Below are positions 7,914 to 13,867 of a stretch of 29,354 nucleotides of DNA, one piece after another (position 1 is the stretch's first letter; every line of letters begins with the position of its first letter). The stretch comes from a virus: the IMG/VR virus record IMGVR_UViG_3300042465_004141, positions 1 to 29,354 of that record; one strand, given 5' to 3'. The notes beneath the pieces were generated by a model. It was not told the origin of the DNA, did no database searches, and worked only from the letters and a program-made list of their open reading frames with translations. The position numbers and the translations under genes are program-made.

Positions 7914-8254
7914 TACACCCACTCCACATAGGTATTGCCTTTGTGTTGAATTATGGCTAAGCGAAATTTGTCGGTTGGCTCGGGGCTTGCATCACCGTAA
8001 TCGTAGTGGCATTGCTCGCACTCAAACTCAATAATTATTCCGTTCCTACGGTCGCTAGGATTGCATGTATCTGCGGATGGAAACCTTGAAACTTGTGCTT
8101 CGTGTTCTGACTGGGCTATAACAGTTGTTAGCTTGTCGTCTTCACCGCGTTGAAATATTGTTGTATTGCGATGGTGCAAATAATTCTCACTACACTGAGG
8201 ACACCTCAATGTATCGCCATCCATGTTTATAGACGCAATTCCAAAAATCGCCAT
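7913..8254 (-). CDS. Zinc-ribbon hypothetical protein
   Basis: 113 residues. Two CxxC knuckles, C18-PQ-C21 and C79-EQ-C82, are separated by about 60 residues containing an extended insert, and likely bind one zinc. The C-terminus (FRLAIIQHKGNTYVEWV) is a beta hairpin-like segment. It is the first gene after promoter P8.3, so it heads the transcription unit leading into VRR-NUC, the paralogue pair and polA. Between the knuckles, near 8118-8131, lies an imperfect copy of the CTAACA/TGTTAG palindrome. Nucleic-acid binding is plausible but unproven. Confidence 0.65.
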   Translation of the reverse strand: MAIFGIASINMDGDTLRCPQCSENYLHHRNTTIFQRGEDDKLTTVIAQSEHEAQVSRFPSADTCNPSDRRNGIIIEFECEQCHYDYGDASPEPTDKFRLAIIQHKGNTYVEWV

Positions 8255-8286
8255 GCTCTAACCCTCCAGTTGTTTTTCAAGCCATG

Positions 8287-8314
8287 AATATAGCACACAA
8301 CTGAACATTGTCAA
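8287..8314 (-). promoter_or_regulatory. Leftward sigma70 promoter P8.3
   Basis: On the minus strand TTGACA (8309-8314) and TATATT (8287-8292) are separated by 16 bases. It lies directly after the terminator at 8324-8348 and about 30 bases before the zinc-ribbon gene start. The arrangement ends one leftward unit and restarts transcription for the replication genes. Confidence 0.75.
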
Positions 8315-8323
8315 GCACAGACG

Positions 8324-8348
8324 AAAAAAAGCCACCCGAAGGTGGCTT
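8324..8348 (-). terminator. Rho-independent terminator, leftward
   Basis: Read on the minus strand: AAGCCACC, loop TTCG, GGTGGCTT, then a run of T residues. The stem is GC-rich with a stable TTCG tetraloop. It closes the transcription unit of the small-gene array and DUF3310 gene before P8.3. Confidence 0.9.
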
Positions 8349-8357
8349 AGGACTTTC

Positions 8358-8373
8358 CCTAACAAATGTTAGG
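8358..8373. repeat. Palindrome CCTAACAAATGTTAGG, inverted copy
   Basis: Perfect 7-base arms. Unlike the junction copies it shows the AAATG form on the plus strand. It lies just ahead of the terminator hairpin in the leftward transcript and starts no gene. Confidence 0.8.
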
Positions 8374-8402
8374 CAGGGGGTTGGCGGATTACGTGCCCCC
8401 GA

Positions 8403-8507
8403 TCACGTTGTGGACTGGGTGAGGCTAATTACTTTAGGGGGAACCCCACCCACAAAGACACCGTCACATCTGCCAGCTAGGTCGTCCTTGAGATATACCT
8501 CCCCCTA
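8403..8507 (-). pseudogene. Open frame without a usable start codon
   Basis: After a TAG at 8505-8507 the minus strand stays open to TGA at 8403. It reads GEVYLKDDLAGRCDGVFVGG and on to PPKVISLTQSTT, which looks like real protein sequence rather than shadow. A strong GGGGGAGG lies at its beginning, but no ATG, GTG or TTG follows at a sensible distance; the only in-frame GTG is halfway through. It sits between the DUF3310 gene stop and the terminator, where a last operon gene would be expected. Either it starts at a non-standard codon, or the start was lost by mutation, or the sequence has an error. Function is unknown. Confidence 0.35.
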
Positions 8508-8509
8508 GA

Positions 8510-9028
8510 TTACAGTTGAGCGATTTCGCGGTTGAGATACCACGCCGCTTTCTGCAAATCTTGTAGCTTGTCGCCTTTGTGGTCTGAGCGTGTGATGTAC
8601 TTCACCACGTTGCCAAGGTTGTAGCCAAGGCTCTTTGCCTCGATGAAGTCGATGGTCTCGATTCCACCTACCTTGTAATGGGCAGGATGATTCACCGGGT
8701 CGGCGACTGGCTCGGTCATTGTGATTGGCATGTTGCTTGTCTCCACCAGTAGTGTTTTCCACCGTGGCTCTTTAAGTATCTTGGCCTTTTGCCTTGCGTA
8801 CTCTGCCGTTGGGATGCCCAGTTTGTTGGCGATTTCTACCTCAGCGAGTTGAAGGGTGAGTTTTTTCGGCTCCATCTTCTTCTTAACCATGTACGCAACT
8901 TGGTACGTGGTCTTGAATATATCCGCAACCTGTTTGACGGTAACCGATGGGTGTGCGGTAAAGTACTTGCGCATCTTTGCGGCGCGGCTGTTTCCGTGGG
9001 GCTTAGTTGATTTCTTTGCTGTTGCCAT
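8510..9028 (-). CDS. HTH plus DUF3310 protein
   Basis: 172 residues with three parts. Residues 20-52 form a helix-turn-helix-like segment (HPSVTVKQVADIFKTTYQVA). Residues 62-84 carry EIANKLGIPTAEYARQKAKI, a short helical motif also seen at the C-terminus of the scaffold gene in this window. Residues 109-172 are a DUF3310 domain, recognised by DPVNHPAHYKVGGIETIDFI, then NVVKYITR and LQDLQKAAWYLNREI. DUF3310 is a small phage domain often called a SaV-like or nucleotide kinase-like protein, with no firm biochemical role. Fusion to an HTH suggests DNA binding. Start 9028 has AGGAGCTAACA before it and overlaps the upstream gene by 26 bases. Confidence 0.8.
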   Translation of the reverse strand: MATAKKSTKPHGNSRAAKMRKYFTAHPSVTVKQVADIFKTTYQVAYMVKKKMEPKKLTLQLAEVEIANKLGIPTAEYARQKAKILKEPRWKTLLVETSNMPITMTEPVADPVNHPAHYKVGGIETIDFIEAKSLGYNLGNVVKYITRSDHKGDKLQDLQKAAWYLNREIAQL

Positions 9029-9293
9029 TGTTAGCTCCTTGCTGTTGGCTGTTTACATACTCGGTAAGAATTTCACGAATCTTGGCTTGCTTTGAATACG
9101 GATGGTGGGTGTTGAAGTAATCCATCACCTCCCTCGATAGTCGCAAGCTCGTATTGAAAAGGGTTGGCTTCTTACTGGGGCCTCGTCCTTTCCGCTTTTG
9201 TTTTGGTTGCTCTGGTTGTACCTGTGACGCACCGCAAAACTTGCAGTCATCGCCACTCAGGATTGGGGCTCCACACCCCACACATGTTTTCAT
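9003..9293 (-). CDS. Zinc-ribbon and ribbon-helix-helix DNA-binding protein
   Basis: 96 residues from ATG 9293, chosen for the GGGAGC upstream and the overlap with the preceding stop. A zinc ribbon at the N-terminus has C4, C7, C17 and C20. A basic Pro/Lys linker follows, then residues 45-83 (FNTSLRLSREVMDYFNTHHP and on) resemble a ribbon-helix-helix of the BrnA antitoxin type: a beta strand with alternating residues and two helices. No toxin gene of the BrnT type is adjacent. It is therefore probably a transcriptional regulator or nucleoprotein rather than half of a toxin-antitoxin pair. Confidence 0.65.
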   Translation of the reverse strand: MKTCVGCGAPILSGDDCKFCGASQVQPEQPKQKRKGRGPSKKPTLFNTSLRLSREVMDYFNTHHPYSKQAKIREILTEYVNSQQQGANNGNSKEIN

Positions 9294-9442
9294 TTTTGCT
9301 CCCTCTTGTTTTTGCTCTCTCGTAAAAGCTTTCGCACCCATTTGCTCTTGCCAAGTTTTACGTACTCCTCATACTCGCTCGAAGTTAAACGAACGCCTAT
9401 GGTCTTGCCATTCTTAGTTAGCTCGCTTTTTGGTCTTGGCAC
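9290..9442 (-). CDS. Small ribbon-helix-helix-like protein (50 aa), GTG start
   Basis: The frame begins at GTG 9442, preceded by GGAG with seven bases of spacing, and ends at TGA 9290, overlapping the next gene start as ATGA. It reads MPRPKSELTKNGKTIGVRLT, then SSEYEEYVKLGKSKWVRKLL and a basic tail. A basic N-terminal arm, a strand (TIGVRLT) and two short helices are what a ribbon-helix-helix monomer looks like. It overlaps the end of the 82-aa gene by 29 bases in another frame. The neat overlaps at both ends and protein-like sequence argue that it is real. Likely DNA-binding; its operator is unknown. Confidence 0.7.
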   Translation of the reverse strand: MPRPKSELTKNGKTIGVRLTSSEYEEYVKLGKSKWVRKLLRESKNKREQK

Positions 9443-9662
9443 GTTTCTTCTCCATCATGTCTGGTGCTCTGGTGCTTATGTTCTTCTCTGTTATCCCGAA
9501 GATCGTGCCGTGGCTCGGGTTCTTCTCACGTATCCTATGGATGCCCTCGGTTACGTTTGCGCTGATAGCCGCATTGCGTTTGATGTCCTTGAATGGGTCG
9601 CCTCTACGTGCGATCTCCTGATCGGTGTACTCTTTCCAATTAAATGCGCTCACTACACTCAT
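9414..9662 (-). CDS. Hypothetical protein (82 aa)
   Basis: 82 residues, unrecognised, with a very basic C-terminus (MMEKKRAKTKKRAN). The middle is polar and helical (DPFKDIKRNAAISANVTEGI). Start 9662 has GGGGAGCAAC upstream and overlaps the zinc-finger gene by 23 bases. The lysine/arginine tail suggests nucleic acid contact. It belongs to a run of four overlapping small genes, three of which look DNA-binding. Confidence 0.55.
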   Translation of the reverse strand: MSVVSAFNWKEYTDQEIARRGDPFKDIKRNAAISANVTEGIHRIREKNPSHGTIFGITEKNISTRAPDMMEKKRAKTKKRAN

Positions 9663-9801
9663 GTTGCTCCCCCGCTGACTTGGTTATAAAAATTAACTTG
9701 CACTTGGTGCATCGCCACAGTTGCCCCTCAACTACCACTGTTTCTTTTTCTCGGTGTTGCCCACGCACCCTGCCAAAGAATGTTCTGATTGCTTCAAGCA
9801 T
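9640..9801 (-). CDS. Small zinc-finger protein (53 aa)
   Basis: ATG 9801 to TAA 9640, reading MLEAIRTFFGRVRGQHREKE, then a core WRCTKCKLIF and GEQHECSERI. C31, C34, H47 and C49 make a C2HC zinc finger. The frame overlaps the end of the upstream signal-peptide gene by eight bases and the start of the 82-aa gene by 23, so it is tiled into the operon. A basic N-terminal helix precedes the finger. Nucleic-acid or protein binding is likely. Its Met-Leu start is not from the palindrome family. Confidence 0.65.
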   Translation of the reverse strand: MLEAIRTFFGRVRGQHREKETVVVEGQLWRCTKCKLIFITKSAGEQHECSERI

Positions 9802-10009
9802 TTTGTTGTTTCTCCCATCTTCTACACAAATCTTTCACGGTCTGACTCTTTCTCTTACCCTTACACACATTGCTGATTGACTTCTGTTTGGCCTTGGCTT
9901 GCAACTGCGCTGGGGTCAGAGGCTTTGCTGGTTCTGCTGTAGCTGGAAACAAACCTGTCACGCCCAGCCAACCACACACAGCGGCAACAAGTACACGTTC
10001 AAATATCAT
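9794..10009 (-). CDS. Small exported protein with signal peptide
   Basis: 71 residues. The first 25 form a classic Sec signal: a short charged start (MIFER), a hydrophobic core (VLVAAVCGWLGVTGLF) and an Ala-Thr-Ala cleavage site before EP. The mature part would be about 46 basic residues with two cysteines (NVCKGKRKSQTVKDLCRRWE), which could pair in the periplasm. Start 10009 has GGGGGGAAGA upstream and overlaps the preceding stop as ATGA. No lysis gene is adjacent. It may act at the host envelope, for example in superinfection exclusion, but the role is unknown. Confidence 0.65.
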   Translation of the reverse strand: MIFERVLVAAVCGWLGVTGLFPATAEPAKPLTPAQLQAKAKQKSISNVCKGKRKSQTVKDLCRRWEKQQNA

Positions 10010-10218
10010 TCTTCCCCCCGATGTTCGTACAGCCGCTTCTCCAGCCGCTCGATACGTTGTTGGTTGTACTGAACGATTGATCTTGCGTATTCCACAGCAC
10101 TCTCAGCTTCTAATTTCTTGATGACTGCCTCACGCATTTCTTTTTCAATGATTTCACTGATTGGCTTTGGCTTCATCAGTTCCTTGATGTATTTCAATGT
10201 TGAATCTTTCCAACTCAT
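10006..10218 (-). CDS. Small coiled-coil hypothetical protein
   Basis: 70 residues, almost wholly helical: two charged helices from about residue 18 to the end (EIIEKEMREAVIKKLEAESA and VQYNQQRIERLEKRLYEHRG) with heptad-like spacing of Ile, Leu and Val. It has no cysteines or catalytic motif and probably oligomerises. ATGA overlaps link it to the genes on both sides. Function is unknown. Confidence 0.6.
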   Translation of the reverse strand: MSWKDSTLKYIKELMKPKPISEIIEKEMREAVIKKLEAESAVEYARSIVQYNQQRIERLEKRLYEHRGEE

Positions 10219-10418
10219 GTGTTCTTTTCCTTGCGCTTAGCGTCGAGTCTTACGACGTTTGTGGGTGTTTCGGAAGGGTCATCTTCGTAGTACTCATTGA
10301 GTATTGTCAGAAACCTATCCACTGTCTGTGCCACGTTCAGCCCACCGCGCATACTCGTCTCACAAAACTGTATGCCTATCGCAAGCAGTGCTAATTCGTT
10401 TTCTTCAATTTTTGTCAT
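10215..10418 (-). CDS. Small hypothetical protein (67 aa)
   Basis: 67 residues, helical and acidic, with a basic tip (VVRLDAKRKEKNT). The central segment LALLAIGIQFCETSMRGGLN is amphipathic rather than membrane-spanning. It overlaps both neighbours as ATGA and is preceded by an AAGGAGAACAC ribosome binding site. Unrecognised. Confidence 0.55.
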   Translation of the reverse strand: MTKIEENELALLAIGIQFCETSMRGGLNVAQTVDRFLTILNEYYEDDPSETPTNVVRLDAKRKEKNT

Positions 10419-10639
10419 GTGTTCTCCTTGATGCCGTGTGCGGCTTCAATGGCTCGGACAAATTCCTCTGCCTTGGTCGGGTGGGCAAAGCTGTTACTCA
10501 TCGCCACCTCAACTTCAATCGCCCTGATTTCTTTGCTGGTCAGCGGCTTGCGCTGTGCTTGAAAATCAGCAAGCAACGAGTCATAGTCACGTTGAAGCCC
10601 TTGTGCGTGTTCTTTCCAATACGCCACATCTTGTGTCAT
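10415..10639 (-). CDS. Small hypothetical protein (74 aa), MT-D start group
   Basis: 74 residues starting MTQDVAYWKEHAQGLQRDYD, helical throughout, with a second half around KEIRAIEVEVAMSNSFAHPTK. The initiation region (GGAGAACAAGCATGACACAAGATG) is nearly the same as that of two neighbours at 10863 and 11063, which points to past duplication of gene starts. Function is unknown. Confidence 0.55.
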   Translation of the reverse strand: MTQDVAYWKEHAQGLQRDYDSLLADFQAQRKPLTSKEIRAIEVEVAMSNSFAHPTKAEEFVRAIEAAHGIKENT

Positions 10640-10863
10640 GCTTGTTCTCCTCTGGCTCTGATTGCGGATGCAACGTGCTTCAATGGCGGGTCATCAACAT
10701 CTTTTGCAATGCACCGTAATTCAATGTCATCACACACCTTTGCACACGCCTCACGCTCCAATTTCATTGCCCACTCCAGCTTTTCATCTTCTCCAAGTCG
10801 ATCCCACTTGTTCATGTAGTCTGCTTGCTTGTTCCACGCATTGATGATTTCATCGTGTGTCAT
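10636..10863 (-). CDS. Small conserved phage protein (75 aa), MT-D start group
   Basis: 75 residues: MTHDEIINAWNKQADYMNKW, then EDEKLEWAMKLEREACAKVCDD and a final SAIRARGEQ. The segment LEREACAKVCDDIE followed by AIRARG is a recurrent pattern in small phage proteins of unknown role. C43 and C47 lie one turn apart. It overlaps both neighbours as ATGA. It belongs to the set with near-identical translation starts. Confidence 0.6.
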   Translation of the reverse strand: MTHDEIINAWNKQADYMNKWDRLGEDEKLEWAMKLEREACAKVCDDIELRCIAKDVDDPPLKHVASAIRARGEQA

Positions 10864-11063
10864 GCTTCACCCCTGATTTCAGCTACCACTTCAGTTATGT
10901 GCGCCCATGTACCTAAACGCTCAACCACTTCAATAATGCGCTCTTGCTTCTTGGCGGCTACAAGGTTGGCAAAACGCTCAAGGTCTTCCAAGGTGTTTTT
11001 ATAGCCTCTGACATCCCAGCCGTTTGCATCTTTCCAAAGAACAATAACGTCATCTTGTGTCAT
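10860..11063 (-). CDS. Small hypothetical protein (67 aa), MT-D start group
   Basis: 67 residues starting MTQDDVIVLWKDANGWDVRG, then a helix (LEDLERFANLVAAKKQERII) and a final helix pair ending AEIRGEA. There is no recognisable motif. Its first codons and ribosome binding site are almost a copy of those at 10639. Overlaps on both sides are ATGA. Function is unknown. Confidence 0.55.
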   Translation of the reverse strand: MTQDDVIVLWKDANGWDVRGYKNTLEDLERFANLVAAKKQERIIEVVERLGTWAHITEVVAEIRGEA

Positions 11064-11242
11064 GCTTGCTTCTCCTTGATTCCTGCTTCCAACTTAATCA
11101 ACTCACGCAGTTCTGCAATACGCTTCATGTACTTGATGGCTTGTTTGTTACCCTGCAACTCAGCCCCTACGATTGCATTGGCTTGGATAAAGTGCAAGTC
11201 CATCAAGAATTTACTCAAGTCGTGCAAGTCGTTTGCGGTCAT
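11060..11242 (-). CDS. Small helical hypothetical protein (60 aa)
   Basis: 60 residues, all helical, with no cysteine or charged active site pattern: LHDLSKFLMDLHFIQANAIV, then a second helix MKRIAELRELIKLEAGIKE. It is likely a helical hairpin. ATGA overlaps join it to both neighbours. Function is unknown. Confidence 0.55.
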   Translation of the reverse strand: MTANDLHDLSKFLMDLHFIQANAIVGAELQGNKQAIKYMKRIAELRELIKLEAGIKEKQA

Positions 11243-11442
11243 TTCAATCCCCTGATGTAAATCGCAAAGCTGTCAACTGTGTCTTTACCAAACACCGTCA
11301 TCTTCTCCACATGCTGTGCTATCTCCTCGATAACTTGGGCACGGTATGGGTTAAGAGATACGCTGGCTTTCACAGCTTCCTTGCGTTGTTGTGCTTGTCG
11401 TTCAATCTCGTTGAACGCTTCGTCTTCGGGGTCATCAATCAT
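11239..11442 (-). CDS. Small hypothetical protein (67 aa)
   Basis: 67 residues with an acidic start (MIDDPEDEAFNEIERQAQQR) and a mixed second half (QHVEKMTVFGKDTVDSFAIY). Start 11442 overlaps the stop of the 38-aa membrane gene as ATGA and has GGAGGAAAGAA upstream. Unrecognised. Confidence 0.55.
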   Translation of the reverse strand: MIDDPEDEAFNEIERQAQQRKEAVKASVSLNPYRAQVIEEIAQHVEKMTVFGKDTVDSFAIYIRGLK

Positions 11443-11555
11443 TTCTTTCCTCCGTTCTGCATCCAGTCAAGTGCGTACAAGAACACTGCTATGGCTACAC
11501 CACCAAGCCCAAGCCCAATGAACAGCACAGCAATCAAAGCCATCACATCTAACAT
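11439..11555 (-). CDS. Single-span membrane mini-protein (38 aa) started inside a palindrome
   Basis: ATG 11555 to TGA 11439. The start codon lies in the CTAACAAATGTTAG palindrome, preceded by GGAG, so the protein begins Met-Leu. Residues 5-28 (MALIAVLFIGLGLGGVAIAV and on) form one transmembrane helix, followed by YALDWMQNGGKK, with the positive tail expected on the cytoplasmic side. It overlaps the stop of the 185-aa gene by seven bases and the next start as ATGA. Candidate roles include membrane signalling or a holin-like effect; none is shown. Confidence 0.65.
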   Translation of the reverse strand: MLDVMALIAVLFIGLGLGGVAIAVFLYALDWMQNGGKK

Positions 11556-11562
11556 TTGTTAG
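11549..11562. repeat. Palindrome CTAACAAATGTTAG (minus-strand reading), start of 38-aa gene
   Basis: Contains the ATG of the 38-aa gene and the TAG stop of the 185-aa gene in another frame; GGAG precedes it. Confidence 0.9.
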
Positions 11563-12106
11563 CTCCTTTTTCTCTACGAACATACCCACGTTTGGCAAGC
11601 TCGTCGGTTACGCTTGCACCCGAACGCACCGCCTCTTTAGCCGCCGCCATAGTCTCCACATTTGCAAGAGCATCTGCCGCTATGTCTATACCCATAGCCA
11701 TTCGCTCGACTTCTGCTTTCACATAATCCCATGTGCGGTACTCCTCATCTCTGAGGTAATCGACGTACCCTGATATTCTTGACTCAAGCAAGTGAATCAA
11801 AATGCCGGGGCTCAAGTCACCTGCATGTGCGCAGTCGAACCCGAACCAGTGGATACCATCGTCCTCAGTACCTGCGTAGGTCAGCCCACCATGCACATGA
11901 ACACCAGTAAAGTCCTCGTCTGTTAAACCGAAGAAGCTATGGTCTTTGTTCACGCCAACGTAGCCACACAAGTGCAAGTGCTCGGGATGCCGCCTGATGC
12001 GGCACAGCAGTCCAGTCCGTTCGTCAACCCACTGCTCGTTGTTGGGCTCACCTTCCCACGGCCTGTTCTCGATCAACAGTTTTAATTTCATTTCTGCGTC
12101 TAACAT
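11549..12106 (-). CDS. Conserved phage hypothetical protein (185 aa)
   Basis: 185 residues. The middle is rich in His, Trp and Cys: HPEHLHLCGYVGV, then FTGVHVHGGLTYAG and DGIHWFGFDCAHAGDLSP. These look like a small metal- or ligand-binding domain, and the WFGFDCAHAGD signature recurs in many phage proteins without known function. A helical C-terminal third follows. The start ATG at 12106 is inside a palindrome (Met-Leu start). The C-terminal residues GANKC come from a second palindrome copy at the stop, so both ends of the gene are shaped by the repeat. Confidence 0.65.
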   Translation of the reverse strand: MLDAEMKLKLLIENRPWEGEPNNEQWVDERTGLLCRIRRHPEHLHLCGYVGVNKDHSFFGLTDEDFTGVHVHGGLTYAGTEDDGIHWFGFDCAHAGDLSPGILIHLLESRISGYVDYLRDEEYRTWDYVKAEVERMAMGIDIAADALANVETMAAAKEAVRSGASVTDELAKRGYVRREKGANKC

Positions 12107-12113
12107 TTGTTAG
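12100..12113. repeat. Palindrome CTAACAAATGTTAG (minus-strand reading), start of 185-aa gene
   Basis: Holds the TAA of the 287-aa gene and the ATG of the 185-aa gene, with GGAGAC upstream. Confidence 0.9.
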
Positions 12114-12973
12114 GTCTCCTCATCCATCAATACAACAAACACTTCGTCGTTCACACGACAGCCTACGTCTTCAATGAAGTACTCGGCATCCACCAACTTC
12201 AACATACCCAATCTGCCCCGCATGATTTCGGGGAGGCTATTATCATCGTAAAGTTGAACATCGTCACCTACTTTGACTAGGTACTTACCACCATCCTTTA
12301 CCACTACTGCGGCACTCCTATCCTCGAAGTGTTTCTTCACCTTCTCGATAGTCATCATCTCAACACTAATGCGTTCCTTCTCGCTCATAGCTTTAGTGAT
12401 TCGGTTGCGGTCGATGTCGTGCCACGTTTGGATGTGCTCAAGGAACAAAGGAAAGCCAGTTCCCGTGATAAATTTCACAGCCGCATCCCGCACCTCGCCC
12501 TCGTGCTTGTACTTCTCGTTGTCGCGTCTACGTTTTTGCTGAGCGATAACACCATGCGCCAACCCCACAGCCTTCTCAAGCAACTCGCTGGGCTTGCATT
12601 TGTAGAACATCTTCTTGGCTTTCAAGATAGCCTTGTCCGCATCTGAAGTTTTGTACCCACCACTGCGCACTCGCTCTTTACCGATGCGCTCGTTCTTGAT
12701 GTGGATGACGTACTCACGTCCGTGGTAGTACCGCTCGATAGTACCCAGCTCCTCGCCATACTCGAATACCTTGAAGCCTGTAACCTTATCTTTGCCATCT
12801 CCGTAATGATGTGCTTGCGTTGCCACAAAACGCCACAATGGATTCAATGTGGCCAGCTTTTGAACCACTGGGTCTATCAGCTTATCCACATACGCTACCT
12901 CCCGGCCATGATTAGCCATGTGTTCTTTGATCTCGGTGCTCAGTTCTACGTTGCTCAGTTCTAATGTGTTCAT
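12110..12973 (-). CDS. Hypothetical protein (287 aa)
   Basis: 287 residues, unrecognised. The N-terminal third is mixed alpha/beta (TLNPLWRFVATQAHHYGDGK, then YGEELGTIERYYHGREYVIH). A strongly basic helical middle follows (AQQKRRRDNEKYKHEGEVRD), and a beta-rich C-terminus has VVVKDGGKYLVKVGDDVQLY and an acidic end. The pattern suggests a nucleic-acid or large complex partner. It has AAGGAGCAAAC before ATG 12973 and follows the 283-aa gene by nine bases. It is co-transcribed with the MoxR/VWA cluster and may belong to it. Confidence 0.6.
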   Translation of the reverse strand: MNTLELSNVELSTEIKEHMANHGREVAYVDKLIDPVVQKLATLNPLWRFVATQAHHYGDGKDKVTGFKVFEYGEELGTIERYYHGREYVIHIKNERIGKERVRSGGYKTSDADKAILKAKKMFYKCKPSELLEKAVGLAHGVIAQQKRRRDNEKYKHEGEVRDAAVKFITGTGFPLFLEHIQTWHDIDRNRITKAMSEKERISVEMMTIEKVKKHFEDRSAAVVVKDGGKYLVKVGDDVQLYDDNSLPEIMRGRLGMLKLVDAEYFIEDVGCRVNDEVFVVLMDEET

Positions 12974-12982
12974 GTTTGCTCC

Positions 12983-13834
12983 TTACCACTCAAATCGTTT
13001 AAGAATGTCATCCACTCGTGACTTCAAATCACTACGTGCATGTGGGTCTTCCTTGATGTCCTCGATGTCAGCACCGATCATCGCCATCTCCAACTGTCTA
13101 CGTGCCTCCTCCAGCTTGGGGTCGTTGGTTACATTCAGCTTGGTCAGCAACCCACACAGCTCGATTGGATTGGTAATCAGCGTATCGTGATACCGCTTCT
13201 TACTGTCCCCATCCTTGTCGGTCAGCTTCTCAGAGATACCCACCAACATCTCGTGCAGTCTGTCCCACGGCTCACGCATGGCCTCGGCCAGCTTGTTGTC
13301 TTGTTGCTTCAAGAACTCGCTGCGCATTTCATCCAAGTCATGCGCTGGTATGTCCAAGCGGAAGTCCCCTGCCTCGGGCACAGGCTTGACTGTGCGACGG
13401 AAACCAAACTTCAACCTAACATCTGTTAGCTCGGGGTAGTCCTCGGCTTTGTACATAGTGCCTAAGTTGGCAGGTGCTTCTGCAACAAGACGCGGGTACT
13501 CGATGAAGAAGTTGTTGCACATCATGTTGAATGTCTGCTCGAACCCATTTATGGTCTGCTTGTAGTCCATGAACAACGCAGTCGGTAACATGCGCTCACC
13601 CTTGTCAGCCCACGGCAACGTGTGCTTGTTGTGATACAGGCGAACCCTTGCGGCAAAGTCTGAGATGTCTTTGCGTAGCGAAGTACCTGCGAACAGATTC
13701 TTCTTGGTCTGCGATGCACCACGTACCGCTGATGCGTCCGTGTTCACCTTGTCGGTGATCTCCCTGTCCAGCTTGGATGCTGGCCACACACTGATGTTCA
13801 ATTCCACTAACACTGCTGATGCACTGATACTCAT
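12983..13834 (-). CDS. Conserved phage protein linked to MoxR/VWA pair (283 aa)
   Basis: 283 residues, starting MSISASAVLVELNISVWPAS and continuing with a basic segment (SQTKKNLFAGTSLRKDISDF). A helical core follows with AEAPANLGTMYKAEDYPELT, then a charged helical C-terminus. No enzyme motif is visible. The beta-like opening and its place directly downstream of the metallopeptidase-VWA and MoxR genes suggest a three-part system in which this protein is substrate or scaffold; that is inference. ATG 13834 overlaps the stop of a nine-codon mini frame started in the palindrome at 13854. A perfect palindrome copy also lies inside the gene at 13416-13429. Confidence 0.65.
   Translation of the reverse strand: MSISASAVLVELNISVWPASKLDREITDKVNTDASAVRGASQTKKNLFAGTSLRKDISDFAARVRLYHNKHTLPWADKGERMLPTALFMDYKQTINGFEQTFNMMCNNFFIEYPRLVAEAPANLGTMYKAEDYPELTDVRLKFGFRRTVKPVPEAGDFRLDIPAHDLDEMRSEFLKQQDNKLAEAMREPWDRLHEMLVGISEKLTDKDGDSKKRYHDTLITNPIELCGLLTKLNVTNDPKLEEARRQLEMAMIGADIEDIKEDPHARSDLKSRVDDILKRFEW
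13416..13429. repeat. Palindrome CTAACAGATGTTAG inside a coding region
   Basis: Perfect arms with GA centre on the minus strand, encoding Leu-Thr-Asp-Val within the 283-aa protein. It has no start or junction role. Confidence 0.8.
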
Positions 13835-13860
13835 TTCATTTCTCCTGTTGTTTCTAACAT
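13831..13860 (-). other. Nine-codon leader frame from a palindrome ATG
   Basis: ATG 13860 in the palindrome opens MLETTGEMK and stops at TGA 13831, overlapping the ATG of the 283-aa gene as ATGA. The true ribosome binding site AGGAGAA lies inside it. It may couple translation, or may be incidental. Confidence 0.4.
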
Positions 13861-13867
13861 TTGTTAG
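13854..13867. repeat. Palindrome CTAACAAATGTTAG (minus-strand reading), after the VWA gene
   Basis: Contains the TAA stop of the VWA gene. Its ATG opens only a nine-codon frame; upstream sequence AAGAA is not a strong ribosome binding site. Confidence 0.9.

Noticed and set aside
9003-9293. BrnT/BrnA toxin-antitoxin system
   Set aside because: The ribbon-helix-helix part resembles BrnA, but no BrnT-like toxin frame is adjacent and the zinc ribbon is atypical.
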